In this document: positions 25,270 to 37,159 of the stretch, one piece after another | How positions within the stretch are numbered: position 1 is the first letter of the stretch | How the letters are laid out: every line of letters starts with the position of its first letter | Assembly (NCBI GenBank): GCA_021234155.1 | Contig: JAJEKV010000047.1 | Span: 7,407,071-7,471,070, forward strand | Length of the DNA stretch: 64,000 bases | Direction: 5' to 3' | Source: Isoetes taiwanensis | Lineage: Eukaryota; Streptophyta; Lycopodiopsida; Isoetales; Isoetaceae | Program-made: the position numbers and the translations under genes | Notes under the pieces: generated by a model | Databases searched by the model: none | Told to the model about the DNA's origin: nothing | The model's input: the letters and a program-made list of their open reading frames with translations, nothing else

Positions 25270-27673
25270 ATGGTCGAGCAAATGGTGAAGAAATTGAAGG
25301 AAACAATGCAAGAACATAAGTATGAGAGGAATCATGACATGCTTCATGCAAGGAAGTCCACCCTGATAATGGCAGCAGTAGGTACAAATGGTGTCAAGCC
25401 ATTGAATCAAACAGAAGTGGCCAGATTGCTCAGCAACCCCAGAAAAACAATTTCAAATGCTTTTCAAAGAAGGGTGCAAGCTAACAAAGGGGAAGGACCT
25501 TGGTCAATGTTTAGGAGGAGGAAGCGGATGGATAGCATGTTAGATTACAATAGAGAAGCTGTTCTCAAGTTCTGGACAGAAAATACAAGAGTTTCTCCAT
25601 ACAAGAAAGACGTGAGGAGGTATGTATCAGAGACAAAAATAAAGATCGAACATCCAATTCACCTTCTTGAAGTCAGCCAAGTAAGTATTCATCCTATATT
25701 GTAGGGTTCATTATATGTAGCATTTATTTGGCATTCACACGATTTTCCTGCAGTTGCAATTCTACCTCAGGTTTAGAGAGGAGAATCCTCATATCAAAAT
25801 TGCATTGCAGACTTTTGAGAGGTTGAAACCGAGTTTTGTAAGTAGGATGCGTGAGAGGCATACATGCTGTTGCATCTACCACTTGAAATTTGAATACATC
25901 ATGCAGGGATTGAACAGCCTGAGAAAATCAGGTGGAGTTCATGACAATTGCAACTGCCACTGTGAGATTTGTGGCCCTAGCCCAGAATGTGCAGCCAAGG
26001 AGCGTACAATCAAGTGCACATTGATTTATGGAGACAAGTGGTCTGCAGCAAAGGTGATGATGAGGAGTGGTTTGATCATAACTGCTTGATGTTGGCGTGT
26101 AAAAAATGTAGGTTGGATAGAATTAGAAAATGTCCACAGGAAATGGATGGCATGGGTTCATTACTAGTTACTTGGAAGACATTTGAAAAGCAACCTGTGG
26201 ACCAGGACAGAGAATTCAGGGATCCAAGAAAGGCTTTGAGGTACAAACCTGTCTTAAGATTAGTACAGAAGGAGAGAAGTCCCAAAGAGTTTCAAGAGGA
26301 TGTGAAGAAGGTAATATCAGATTTTGTTCCACACAATTACATAGCACATTGGCAGGCCAATCAGTTTAAACAGTGTGTGTCATCATTTCCAGAAGATACA
26401 ATTGTATCTGTTATTGACTTTGCAGAAAATTACAGCATCAAGATCCAGAATGAGCCCCAGTCAATGCACTGGCATACAGACCAAGTTTCTATACTTGTTC
26501 ACATAATATATAGACATGACAAAAGTGTTGATATTCCTGTTCCTGTGCAGACAGAAGAAGACTGTCCAAAGAAGAAAAAAAAGAACAGAAGATTGGAGTT
26601 GATCAGGAATAGACTCAACAATGGTAGGAAGATCATAAAAGAGACTCACTTTTACATTTCTGATGATAAAGTGCATGACTCATTATTTGTGGAAAACTGC
26701 CTACAAAAGCATGTTGCATGGCTTAAGGAACAGGAAATAGAGTATGAGAAGCATTGAGTTTGGAGTGATGGCTGCTCATCACAATTCAAGTCAGCAAAAC
26801 CTTTTTTTTCTTAGGCACGTACTTCACAATGAATGACAAGGAAATAGTCTGGAACTACTTTGCCACTGCTCATGGAAAAGGTGAACATGACGGTGCAGGT
26901 GCTGTTATCAAAAGGCTGCTAAGTAAGGAACAACTCAAACCCAATGGTGTGCAACTGAGGCATGCTAAAGATATTGTAAAATTTCTGTGTACATATTTCA
27001 GCAGTCTACCAGTTGATGAAACATATGAGATCAAAAGATATTTTGGGAAATTGAACCTGCTGTTGTGGCAAACATGCAAGAATATGAAATTGAAACACTT
27101 AAAGGTACAAAGAAGATTCACTGTATCAGACCTGTCAGCAGGAGTAGACCAAACAGGCTTGCTCATAGATGCCTGTCATGTTTCTGCTTGTTTTGCATGG
27201 ATCAGAATTGGGACTCCTGCATCAATACAGGTAGATTTGGAAAGTGGGAGGTAACTGACTTAAAACCAGGAGTTGAGAAGAAAAAGGAGACTCTTGAACT
27301 AGCCAATTAATGGATCAGTAATTTGGTAGAGGTAGGTGACAATTTTGCAGTGAATACTGAGATAGACAATTCAGAGGGTGTGGACTTCTACATCCTCAAG
27401 TGCACGGAACCCAAATGCACACTTGAAGATTCATACAAAGATAGATGGGGGCAAAAATTTGGAGCGCATGAGGTTATCTTAAGTGGACTGTATTATCAAT
27501 TCTTGGGTAATTTCAAGTACATGTTGCTCATTAAACAACCCGAAGCCTCCGTGCACAGCCATGTGGTAAGATATTCAAAAATTGATATGGACAAAATAGA
27601 AGGCACAGACATGTACAAAATTTCACAGGAGACCCATGAAAAAATTATGGCCAGTCTCCCAATAACATTGTAA
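25270..27673 (+). pseudogene. Copy 1 of a spliced transposase-like gene (WSDGC...QFK, HGKGEHDGAGA)
   Basis: Exon 1 (25270-25680) has an N-terminal region ending GEGPWSMFRRRKRMDS...NTRVSPYKKDV...HLLEVSQ. Intron 25681-25753 (GTAAGT...CTGCAG). Exon 2 continues LQFYLRFREENPHIKIALQTFERLKP and CCCIYHLKFEYIMQGLN. It then has a Cys-rich stretch (NCNCHCEICGPSPEC; HNCLMLACKKCRLDRIRKC), DTIVSVIDFAENYS, PQSMHWHTDQVSILVHIIYRH, VWSDGCSSQFKS, WNYFATAHGKGEHDGAGAVIKRLL, CLSCFCLFCMDQNWDSC and a C-terminal domain. The acidic residues in VIDFAEN, WSDGC and GKGEHDG resemble an RNase-H-fold DDE triad. Similar uncharacterised transposon proteins occur in plants and animals; I cannot name the superfamily. Lesions: frameshifts near 26030, 26805 (T run) and 27040; TGA at 26755; TAA at 27308. 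The family similarity is visible; the transposase role is inferred. Confidence 0.7.
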
Positions 27674-28187
27674 TTCTTTGACACTTAACCAAATTGATGT
27701 AATTCTTTGCAAGTGATTTGTTGTTCCAGCACCTAAGCACGTAAGCACACATTTGTGTATATATATTAATAATAGTGAGGATGCACAAGGGTGGTGTGCA
27801 TGGACACGCATGAAAAAATGAAGATTGAATTGTTGTTTAAGAATGTACATTTGTGACATTGGAATAACATTCAATTATTTATTTTGGTACCATAACTATC
27901 CCAACATTCTTGGCAAAATTATATTGTCAAGGCATTTCCTCGATGTGACATGTGTCAATTCCAATGGTCATAATGTAAATATTTAAGCCCGGTTACTTAA
28001 TTAATTGTTCCGCTGCTGTGTGAGGTTTTTCATTAATCGACGCTTCTAAGCATAGGATTTAAGCACTAGGCCCTTAATCATAGGATTTCAGCTCTTCTTA
28101 CGCCCTCACGCTTCCGCCTTAAGCCGGCAAATCCTCTTCTTACGCCCAAATCCTCTTCTTACGCCCATTCCGTCTATTTCCTTTGCA
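27674..28187. other. Region upstream of the 28.2-kb gene
   Basis: AT-rich, then at 28040-28170 a CT-rich leader with AAATCCTCTTCTTACGCCC repeated two to three times just before the ATG at 28188. TAAGCAC motifs occur here and between genes up to 29.35 kb. Confidence 0.4.
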
Positions 28188-28786
28188 ATGGCCTCTGCAT
28201 GCAGCGGAAATCAAGCACCAGAATATGTGCTTAAGCAGGTGCCTGAGGATGCGGACGTCGCTCCGCAATACTGTGAACGCTTTACTTTTTCGAGCGGTTC
28301 GCCCGTAAGAATCAACGCATTAATCAAGACCGTGAGGAAGAAGAAGGTATTCTTTTGTTTTGCAATTTTTTTTTGTTTTGTTTTTCTTTTGTTCTAACAT
28401 TGATGCTTTTTTTGTTTACAGAAGTCGAGCAAGAAGTGGAGCAGGAAGTGGAGAATTATGAAGAAGAAGAGGAGGAGAATTCTGAGGAAGAGGAGGATGA
28501 AGAGGAAGAGGAGGATGAAGATGAAGAGGAAGAGGAAGAGGAAGAGGAAGAGGAAGAGGAAGAGGAAGATGAAGATGAAGAAGAAGAAAAACAGCTGGTT
28601 TTCGAGAGCTGTTACGAAGAGCACCCCACCAAAAGGCAGAGGAGGCAAGAATTGGAGGAGAATGTGTGGAGTGAGCCCGAAGTCTGGAACCGTAAAGCCC
28701 CCGAAAGCCCCCTGAAGACACCCCAAAGCACCTCAAGACACCCAAAGCCCCCTCGAAGACACCGGCTCAAGGCCTTTTTTTTGTAA
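28188..28786 (+). CDS. Unknown protein with a long Glu- (or Lys/Arg-) rich tract
   Basis: Exon 1 (28188-28346) encodes MASACSGNQAPEYVLKQVPEDADVAPQYCERFTFSSGSPVRINALIKTVRKKK and ends at a good donor (AAG|GTATTC). After a T-rich intron with acceptor TTTACAG (to about 28421), exon 2 is dominated by a GAGGAA-type microsatellite. Two frames are open across it. One is polyacidic (EVEQEVEQEVENYEEEEEE..., then VFESCYEEHPTKRQRRQELEENVWSEPEVW, stop at 28786). The other is polybasic (KSSKKWSRKWRIMKKKRRR..., stop near 28715). Literal splicing gives the basic frame, while the acidic one looks more protein-like downstream. So an indel, another splice site or gene decay is possible. I recognise no family. 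Its position opposite the zinc-finger/FCP1 gene may be meaningful. Confidence 0.4.
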
Positions 28787-28789
28787 AAT

Positions 28790-29549
28790 ATTTTGTTAAT
28801 ATAAAAAGTTTTTTGTCACTTTGTTCTTTGTTTGTCATTTTTTTTCTCTATCAAATGTTCTTTTTGTCTATCAAATATATGAAGTTTTTTGTCTCATCTA
28901 CTTCTTTTTTGTCTCACATTTTGTTTTTTCCATTATGTAAAGAATGAATTCATTTGATGTTCTTACTTCTATTATCCATGCAGGTGGCAAAACATTGAAT
29001 TCTTGTATATCCATATCTCTCGCTTGAATGTAACAAAGGTTTCTAGCTCAAACACTAAGCACTTTAATTAGTCTCAAAGAAGTTGCTTGTGAGTAAGTTA
29101 ATCGAACATACGAGCACACATGCAATAAACAGCTAGCTTTAAACAGTTATATAGCATAACAGTAAGCACTGCACCTTAACTGCATGACAGTAAGCACTTG
29201 ATGACATTAACACTTCTGCTAGCGTTAAGCAACTACGTACTTAGTAATGATCCACCGCGATGATGAAGAAGCAAAGATTCTCGCCATTAAGACTCATACC
29301 AGACTAGCACTTGCATGCAATTTTTTTTTAAGCACTTGGTAAGTTTTAAGCATCCCTTGCAGTCAGCATTGAAGTAGATATAAACAATATAGAAAAAACT
29401 TATAGACAAGTCTGCATTGAACTATATAAATAATATAGCAAAAACATTCTTAAATTAATATAAGATAAAGATGGTACATGAAAATTGTAGGATTCCTTGG
29501 CCTAAATAAATGACAGTCAGGCCAATAATCATAAATGTCTCAGGCTTAA
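28790..29549. other. Intergenic between convergent genes
   Basis: T-rich at first (several TTTTTTGTC stretches), then with repeated AGTAAGCACT / TTAAGCACTT motifs at about 29050-29350. No gene seen. Confidence 0.4.
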
Positions 29550-32240
29550 TCACAATAATGGAGGATAACAAAGTTCATCACCATAAACCTTCTCCAATTC
29601 CTCATTAACAAGGGTGCACAACTGCAATTGTTTTCCATAAAGTCTTTCCAAGCATAGCTTCATAATCTTTCTATCTGTCATAGGCCAGGGCTTGCATCTG
29701 TGTGTGTTCTTCACCAGTAACTTCATTTTTTCTACTAGTAGAAGTTTCCAGGGACTGCTAAGGTAAGACTTGTATAATGAATCATCAAGAAGCAAAGTCT
29801 TACCTTTGAATCTTGGGTATGACTCATATATTTTCCCAAGTGGCTTCATCATGACTGGACGGCCAGGTTTGTTAGGGTGGTGAAAACTGGTCTTCACACA
29901 TTTTTCCTGTCCCCATACAAATAGAAATCCGTCCCTCAAATCTGGACATAGTACTTGCAGCACATCTTCCACATTAGAGAGTTGCATTGATGACCATATA
30001 CCAACACAACACTTCTGTAACAAAGTCTTCAAGAAGAACACTGCTTCTGGTCTGAATATCACTTTCTTTCTGCTAGTGTATGTCATTGTCAATCCTGATT
30101 CCAAGCGTATGTGTTCATTTGCACCAAAAGTTTTTACCAACACACCATTCAAATCCAAGACAATGAGTTTATCTTTAGCTGCCAAATCAATATTTAGTAC
30201 GTTGGAACATCCTGAATACCTACACAACAGGAATTACTACATGAATAAATAGATGAAGATGAAAATGAAAAATGGGTTGAATGTGGAAACCTTTCTGTAT
30301 CAACAGCAGGATTCTCTGACCTAACAGAATCAACTGGTAATCCTACAGTGAATGCAACAAAAGAAAATCAATAATATTCAATGTTCTAAGCAACACTAAG
30401 TTTGTGGCCTTGGCCAGTAATGCCCACACTGACTTTCCAGGGTTATTAAGGGCATCAATCACTTGTTGAAGATCAGGCTCACCTGAAACTTGAGGGCCTG
30501 ATTCTACATTTTCTTCAGAACACACTTTGATAGGTGTGGTGTCATGATTGAGACTGCTTCCTGCATCTTTAGCATAGCTACTTCTTGTTCTCTTTCTTGT
30601 AGCCTGAACAACTTCTTTGCTATCCTCCAGCTTACCCCTCTTTGTTCTTCTGCCCTTTCCTTTTGGCAAATATTCATCCAAGTTGCCCTCATCTAATGGA
30701 ATTACTCCCTCAACTTCCTTAAGTGCTTCAGTGTGTACACTCGGGTCTGTTGTTTTTTCCACAACTGGTGCTGTGTTTACAACTGGTGCTGTGTTTACAG
30801 CTTCTTCTATAGCTTCTTGGACAGCTTCTTGGACTGGTGGTGGTGGTTCTGCTGTTGCATTCAAATCAGTCACAATTGACTGTACTCCTATAGGACTTTG
30901 CAGGTGTAGTGCATCTTCAAATGAAGCCATTGTCCTTCTTTGAACCCTGTAGGGTGAGACCTCAATTGCAGGACGGATTAACACATCCTTTTTTGGTGTA
31001 CTATTTGAAGCACCTGCAAGATGGCCAAAACCTAGCTCGCCAAATGCACCCTCTGGCACCTTTCCAGGGCAATCATGAATACATTGTCCTCCTCTCAACA
31101 ATGAACAACAAGCTATATGATACTCATGTTGGCAATTCAGTGCTAAACTTAACCTGTAAGCTTTAGTGAATTCCAGACCACATGCTGAACATGTATAAAA
31201 TGGATCTTGCACTAACAACTTATCTCGTATAATAGTAGAGATGCTAAATGTTGCAGGAGTATCCATTTTCAGCTTCCACAAATTGTTTATGTAGAAATGC
31301 AGAAGTCTCTGTTCTTCTTCGAGAACTTTTAACTCCTCCTCAAGTTTGATTTTACATTTGACCTGCTCATTAACAGATGTAGGGTTCATTGCTTTTTGTA
31401 CCTTGTTCCTGTGCCAAGTTTCCATCTGGACAGTCTGCTCCAAATCTTTAATTTCTGCCTCCAACTCACAGTTTGGATTAAGCTTGACTCCTCCTGTTTT
31501 GTAGCCAAATCATTTGTGGCCTGTCTTAAACTGTTCTCAGCCTCTTCCAACATCATTTTCTGTAATTCAGAGGCCTTCTCATTGCCTTTCAGCTCACTTC
31601 CTACTGCTTCCAGATTCTTTGTGATAAGTAAAACTGATTTTCCAATCTCCTGTACTGCATTCTCTAAGGTTTTTATGTTTTCATCACATGCACTGATCTC
31701 ATTTGATCCAGCTGCCACCTTTGGCTTTGCCTTCATTTCAGTTTTCCTAACATGTGCTACAACATCTGCCTCTGTTTTTACTTGTCTATTGTTGTGGTAT
31801 CTTTGGCATTGCACAGCAAATGCAGCCCAGTTTACTTTGTGTTCCTCAGGTGCAACTATTGATCTAGTGCAATTTTTAAACGCAAAAGCAAGGGCCAGTT
31901 GCTTTCTTACTTTTTTGTTGTGATAATTCTTGTAGATTTTTCGGCAGAGTGTTTCCAACTTCTCTTGAAGATGCTCCTTTGCACAGTGCCATTTTATCTT
32001 TCCCTTGTTCAACTTCTTTGTCCAAACAGAATCCCAATCTCGATCCGTGACATTATTTTCCAACCAAGTTTCTTCCTCGTGGGGCTTCACCCCCGAATTG
32101 CACAGACCTCTGATGCTGTGAAAATCATCCGCGCTCCATGCCTCCTTCATCAACAGTGAAACACTGATCTGAGTTTTCGCGCCTAGGGGAAAAGGAGGGA
32201 GAAGGGTGTGACAGGCTTCGACGTCCGCAAGTTTCAGCAC
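29550..32240 (-). CDS. Coiled-coil + zinc finger + FCP1/NIF-type HAD domain protein
   Basis: From ATG 32240 the first frame (to about 31480) gives a Trp-rich region (MKEAWSADDF; DRDWDSVWTKKL), a basic part and a coiled coil. A one-base frame change near 31480 then continues the coil (ELEAEIKDLEQTV). Next come a finger, CSACGLEF-x10-LNCQHEYHIACCSLLRGGQCIHDCP (about 31180-31070), and a long low-complexity region rich in E, V, T with KGKGRRTKRGK. Exon 30291-30342 joins in phase to 29550-30219, which encodes KLIVLDLNGVLV, FRPEAVFFLKTLL, VGIWSS, KPLGKIY and KTLLLDDS: the HAD motifs of FCP1/NIF phosphatases. Motif I is D-L-N rather than D-x-D, as in several plant relatives, so catalysis is doubtful. 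The donor of the exon preceding 30342 is unclear. With one frameshift it may be decayed. The same finger sits beside copy 2. Confidence 0.6.
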
Positions 32241-32739
32241 TTAAAGTGCTTAAACGCTTCGCCAAAAGTTGTACCCCACTAGCGATTTTACACCCTTATT
32301 TTTCTTTCAGCCTTGACTCTGCAGAATTTTTTAAGGTCTTGTGGTTGCCAGAGTGCGTGGGGTCGTGCTTCAACTATTTGCTTTTCCTCAAAAACTTAAG
32401 GAGGTGTGGTTCTTCTTCCCGATGAGAAGCAGTCACCAGGTCTTCTCACCTTTGCATCGACCAAGTGGCGGATAAAACCATCTTTTATGTTGTATTCTTT
32501 AGTATCATCATGCTCTCGATGATTGTCTAGTTTTGGAGCGTTTAAAGTTCATATTTCTAAATTTATCTACTCCTAGTGAGGGATCATTTGTACTCAATGT
32601 TTTACAAAGCTCAATGAGAATACCACTTCACTGCCAGTATATGCCTATCATAGGACCCATCCTAGGAATGACAAATAAGTGCCAATAAACTAACTTTAAA
32701 GTGACAAGCTGATAAGAAATTATTCAATCATCAATCATC
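32241..32739. other. Short intergenic, no gene seen
   Basis: Contains GCACTTAAAGTGC, a palindrome, just upstream of the zinc-finger/FCP1 ATG (32236-32248). CACTA at 32277 was considered as a transposon end but no matching partner was found. Confidence 0.35.
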
Positions 32740-34815
32740 TTCTTGATCATCATTGCTAGGCTCTAATGTAGTAGTCTCAATCAGACGTCTGCGCCTGGGT
32801 ACAACATGGACTACAATCCACCATGTTGGGTTAACAGGGTTTTCAAAAAAGAAAACATGTTCAACTTATTTAGGGTAAACAAACGGTTCATTCATCTCTC
32901 CAAGAACCTGTGTTGAATCAATTTGGTAGAAACCTGAAGGATGTGATCTCATGGTCTGATTTCTGCCTCTATAAACAACTTTGAATCATTTTTCCCTCAA
33001 GATGGTTACATGAAATGAACGGAAGTCAACACCAATAATATCAGTAATTTGCCCAACATAATTAAGGTCACCGGTAATAGGTTGTCGATCACGTTGACTG
33101 GCTTGACTTTTTTGTTTAAATTGAGAAGCACTTCCACAGTCATATGTCAAGCGACCTTTGCCGACCTCTATAGTCCGAAAATGGTTTCCATAAACCCACA
33201 TCGAATTGTGAAAACGAGCCTGCATTTTAGGAGGATACGAGAAATGAATCATATGTATGTAACATACATTGACAATAAATAGAAAATTGTACCTTTTTAA
33301 CACATCCAAGTGCAATGTTGAAGTCATCCTTTGGAACATCCTCTCCTTTATCTCGTGCATCTTCCATTGCTTCAAGCAACCAATCACGAGTCATATCCTC
33401 AGGCAATTCTTCCAAAGACTCTGGATATAGAATACGTTTTCGGCCATGATATATACTATAATGTGCAAAATCTCTTCTGGCTGCCTCTCTTTCTTTTTTA
33501 GCACATTTATATCTCTCCCTTCACATTTCAAGACTTTCAGTATTACATTTCTTCACACATTTCCTCATTCAATTTGTGAAGCACTCCATGACCTTGTAAG
33601 ATCTCTTCTGCTACTTCCTTATCCTCCTCGTCATTCCAAACCTTTGGAGCATCTTTGTGTATTGAAAGTGTGGCTTCATTTAGAAAGAACAATGTTTCAT
33701 GAAGCAAATGACCCTCAGGCCTAGCCATTTGCCGAACGTAACCTTTCAAAACTTTCATGTACCGTTCTAAAAAGAACATCCACCGACTTGGGGCTGGTCC
33801 AACAAGTCGAATCTCTTCTGGTAGATGAATCAATAAGTGTACTTGAAGGTCAAAGAAACTTGTAGGGAGCTCTCGCTCCATCATGCAAGTAGTTCAGCTA
33901 TCTCAACCTCCATTGTTGAAATATCGTCTAAGCTAATCTCTTTCATTGAGACCCATCTACATACAAACTTGCTATTTGTTAACAATATAATTGAAAATAT
34001 ACTACTAAAAAGTGTTTTGTGTCATACCTTGCAAATTTTCCAAGTCAATATATAATAGCGCGAATGTTACTTGTAAGACAATTCTCAATTGCACATGGAA
34101 GAATGTGCTAGAATGCAGCAAAAACACATAATTAAAAAATACGCCATAAGATATATAATACAAAATCAATACCTGTATGAATTTACGCCAATCATGGGAC
34201 TTCAACCCGCTTAGATCACCATCTTTTGTGAAGGCTTTACGGAGTGAAGCGCTATAGCCAGTGGGGGTGCGCATTTTGGATAGAACATTGGTTACTTGTA
34301 ACTTCTCGGATTTGCTTAGAACCCAAGGTGCCTGGGGCAACCTAATGGCTTTGCCCTCCTCTTCAATAGGCCACAAAGTACGCATTATATTACAATCCTG
34401 TAAATCCCTTCTGGCACTTAACTTCTCCCAATCCCCTGTCAAATGCTTCCAGAGTGATTGCCCAACATTCTTGAAGATATGCATGGGATCTAGTAGATGC
34501 ACAAGTTTTAATTTTTTCCAATACTCAAGGCGGTAAAAATTTGATAAACGTTTCATGCCTGGTGGTGGTATGACCTCATCATCATTCAATGCACCTTGTG
34601 ATTCACGAGCCATATTCCATATTTCTAACCAATCCTTGGGTGTCATACGTATTGGTTGCTCAATAGAATTTGCTCCTCGCATAGGGTGGCTAGATGGTAG
34701 GTACTTTTTGTGTCCACGATATATTTGCTTGTTAAGGTGTTTAGAGCAGTAGCAACTCAAAGAAGTTCCACGTGATGGGCAACCATTCATTCCACTTGTT
34801 TGCAAACCTATAATT
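32740..34815 (-). pseudogene. CACTA (En/Spm, TNP2-type) transposase remnant
   Basis: Reading from 34815 after an ATAG acceptor: GLQTSGMNGCPSRGTSLSCYCSKHLNKQIYRGHKKYLPSSHPMR, GMKRLSNFYRLEYWKKLKLVHLLDPMHIFKNVGQSLWKHL, LSKSEKLQVTNVLSKMRTPTGYSASLRKAF, LSGLKSHDWRKFIQ. These are the C-terminal half of the TNP2-like transposase (Transposase_21). 33884-33543 reads ELPTSFFDLQVHLLIHLPEEIRLVGPAPSRWMFFLERYMKVLKGYVR, the DUF4218 domain. 33230-32760 reads HNSMWVYGNHFRTIE, YVGQITDIIGVDFRSFHVTIL, then VEHVFFFENPVNPTWWIVVHVVPRR, the DUF4216 domain. The order is canonical, with an intron at about 34145-34085. The N-terminal catalytic part and the terminal CACTA repeats are missing. Internal stops show decay. 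Confidence 0.85.
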
Positions 34816-37159
34816 AGATAATGGGTTAGAAATTTTGCATGTCATAAAAAGAGCATTGGTATTTTAGCATATACATACCAGAAGCAACACAGTAAATGGT
34901 AGTAAACAGGGGAAAAAAATAGGCTTAATGGTAAAGAGGGAAAAATAACTCGGCTTATCATGTTTGATACTCAGAATATGGAGCTTTGATGAGCTGGTCT
35001 GAATGCATATCATAAAAACTACAATTTAAATTGCAATAGACCACGAATTGAGCACTCAAATTAATCGATTATTCAACAATTGGGTGTTGTTCATATTTGA
35101 GGCATATCAAAAACATCTATGACCCATTCTGCACAATTGAGCAATCGTGCAAGGCCAATTAAAGGTCCAGAGAGGAGTAAACGATATTCTAAGCTGGTGA
35201 ATCGAATAAGTTAAACGTCTTTATGCCAATTTTTTGAACCCAAAATACCAGTTTCTCAATGTAGATATCAATCTCTACACCAAACTGGGCCCCAAAACCA
35301 AGCTGTGAAATGCAAGGTCATTTTCGTCTAGGTGCCCATTCTCATGCTTCGGATTAAATCCGAGAATTTTGACTTGGTCGGGACTAGTTATGCCGCAGGA
35401 TACTTTTTGAGCAACAAAACCAGAAGATAAATCATGAATCAAGCTTCAGGACTCTCTCATTGGGTGAAAACTCTATTACAGTTGAAAAGGGGCCATTTGC
35501 TTCTGTGCTATACTAGCATCACTGGGATAAATAGAGATAAACCAATTTATCATATCCAATTCTAGAGCTCTGTGCAATCGAACCATTGCAAAAAAATAGA
35601 AGGCGCTACTGTGGTTATTCACAAAAGAGCTGTAACTCCCTGTCATTTGGCAATTGTCCAGGCCATATCTTTTCCAAAGTGGCCGTAATAATTCGATTCA
35701 AGCAAGTTATTAAAATCCTACGCATCGAGTTTGCAAAATCTTAGATAAATTTGTAGCTACATAACAGATTTCAAGGTTACATAGATTTAATATAAAGAAA
35801 ATCGAACTTTTTTGGAGTCGGATAAGCCTGATAAAATCCTTTTTAAGCTCAAAAGCTCGGCCTTATTTAACCATTTCTTACCTATTTGCTATGGCCACGT
35901 AAGCTGTTTTCCAACTATAGAGATGTTTGCCAAATTTTGCTAAAGACCTATTTGCCAGATTTTGCTCAAGAACTATTTGCCAGATATAAATCGGCCATGA
36001 AGAGCTAAAGATTGGGTGCCATAATCATATATGCACATAAAGCTTCTGGAAATTATTTGAGAAGAATAATCACTGGAATATCTCCTAGAGGATATATCAT
36101 AAATCGAACTTCCAGGCTCTGCCATCGCGTGCTATGTCTCGCTTCTCTTTGCCACTGAGAAGGAAAATTCTTACTTTCCTGAGCTTGACTCCCTTTTTTT
36201 CAATCCTCGATCTCTATCTAGATCTAGTTTAAAGCCAGTATGTTTGGTTGCCTATAGTTGAAGAACTCCCATTTGCTTCTGTATTCAACAACTTCGTTGC
36301 CTCTGCCTTTTCTTTACTGATAATAACAGCTTTCTCTTTAAATTCATCCATTCTCATAATCCATTAAAGGCACAAGTAATAGAGGAGTACAAAAACAGAG
36401 GAGTACAAAACGAAACGAAATGGATAGCTCCCACTACGACCCATCTACTCAACAACACTCCATAGTTGCTTAAGACTCACCCTCGATAAAATAGTCCTCG
36501 ATTTACGCACTGAAGTCTTCACACACGGACAACTATACACAGCGCTATGAAGCAACGAAAACATCCTGATTCCCCTTGACGAGTCAAACACAAACAAGAC
36601 TACAACAGACGTCGTCTACAAGAAACTACTTCACACATCCCCCATCTGTATAATTCGTCATATTTATTCCAAACTCCCTAGCTCTAGAGATCTGGCAGGA
36701 ACTTTTACAGTTTTCAATTAATCAAAACCAACAGTTTATGCTGGAAAATCTAAGACATCAGAACCTTTATAACAAAGACATATAAAAAATCAACCCAGCC
36801 ATGGTCCACCATTAGAAGTACAGAAGGAATTGAACCTCCTGAAACTTTAAATGAAAAGTTGCAGACATGAATTTAGCAAGCGCATCAAATGACCTCAATC
36901 AATCCCTGACAGATGAGAGCAACAAAATTCGATCTTCTTGCATTTCATGGCCTAAACTTGAGAATCAATCAAACTACCACCAATGTTTCCGAACAAAGAC
37001 ATCCCCTCACTTTATAGAGGATGAACTACAGCAATCAGAGAACCACCATGCACTCCCAAAAGCAGTAATAACTTCACTTACACGACTGGACCAAAGGTCT
37101 ACGAGGAAGCCTGACCAATGACGACAGATCATTGTGTAGAAATAGCACCTTCAAGATAT
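34816..37159. other. 2.3 kb without a recognisable gene
   Basis: AT-rich. I find no exon of the missing CACTA N-terminus and no repeat that stands out. The last 300 bp or so would be the 3' untranslated region of PRORP. A plus-strand frame at 36867-37121 lies over it and has no support. Confidence 0.35.

Noticed and set aside
28394-28745. Minus-strand Leu/Pro-rich frames
   Set aside because: They are the complement of the GAGGAA microsatellite exon.
32277-32297. CACTA at the left of the TNP2 relic as a transposon end
   Set aside because: No inverted partner ending TAGTG with the same sequence was found to the right, and no 3-bp target duplication.
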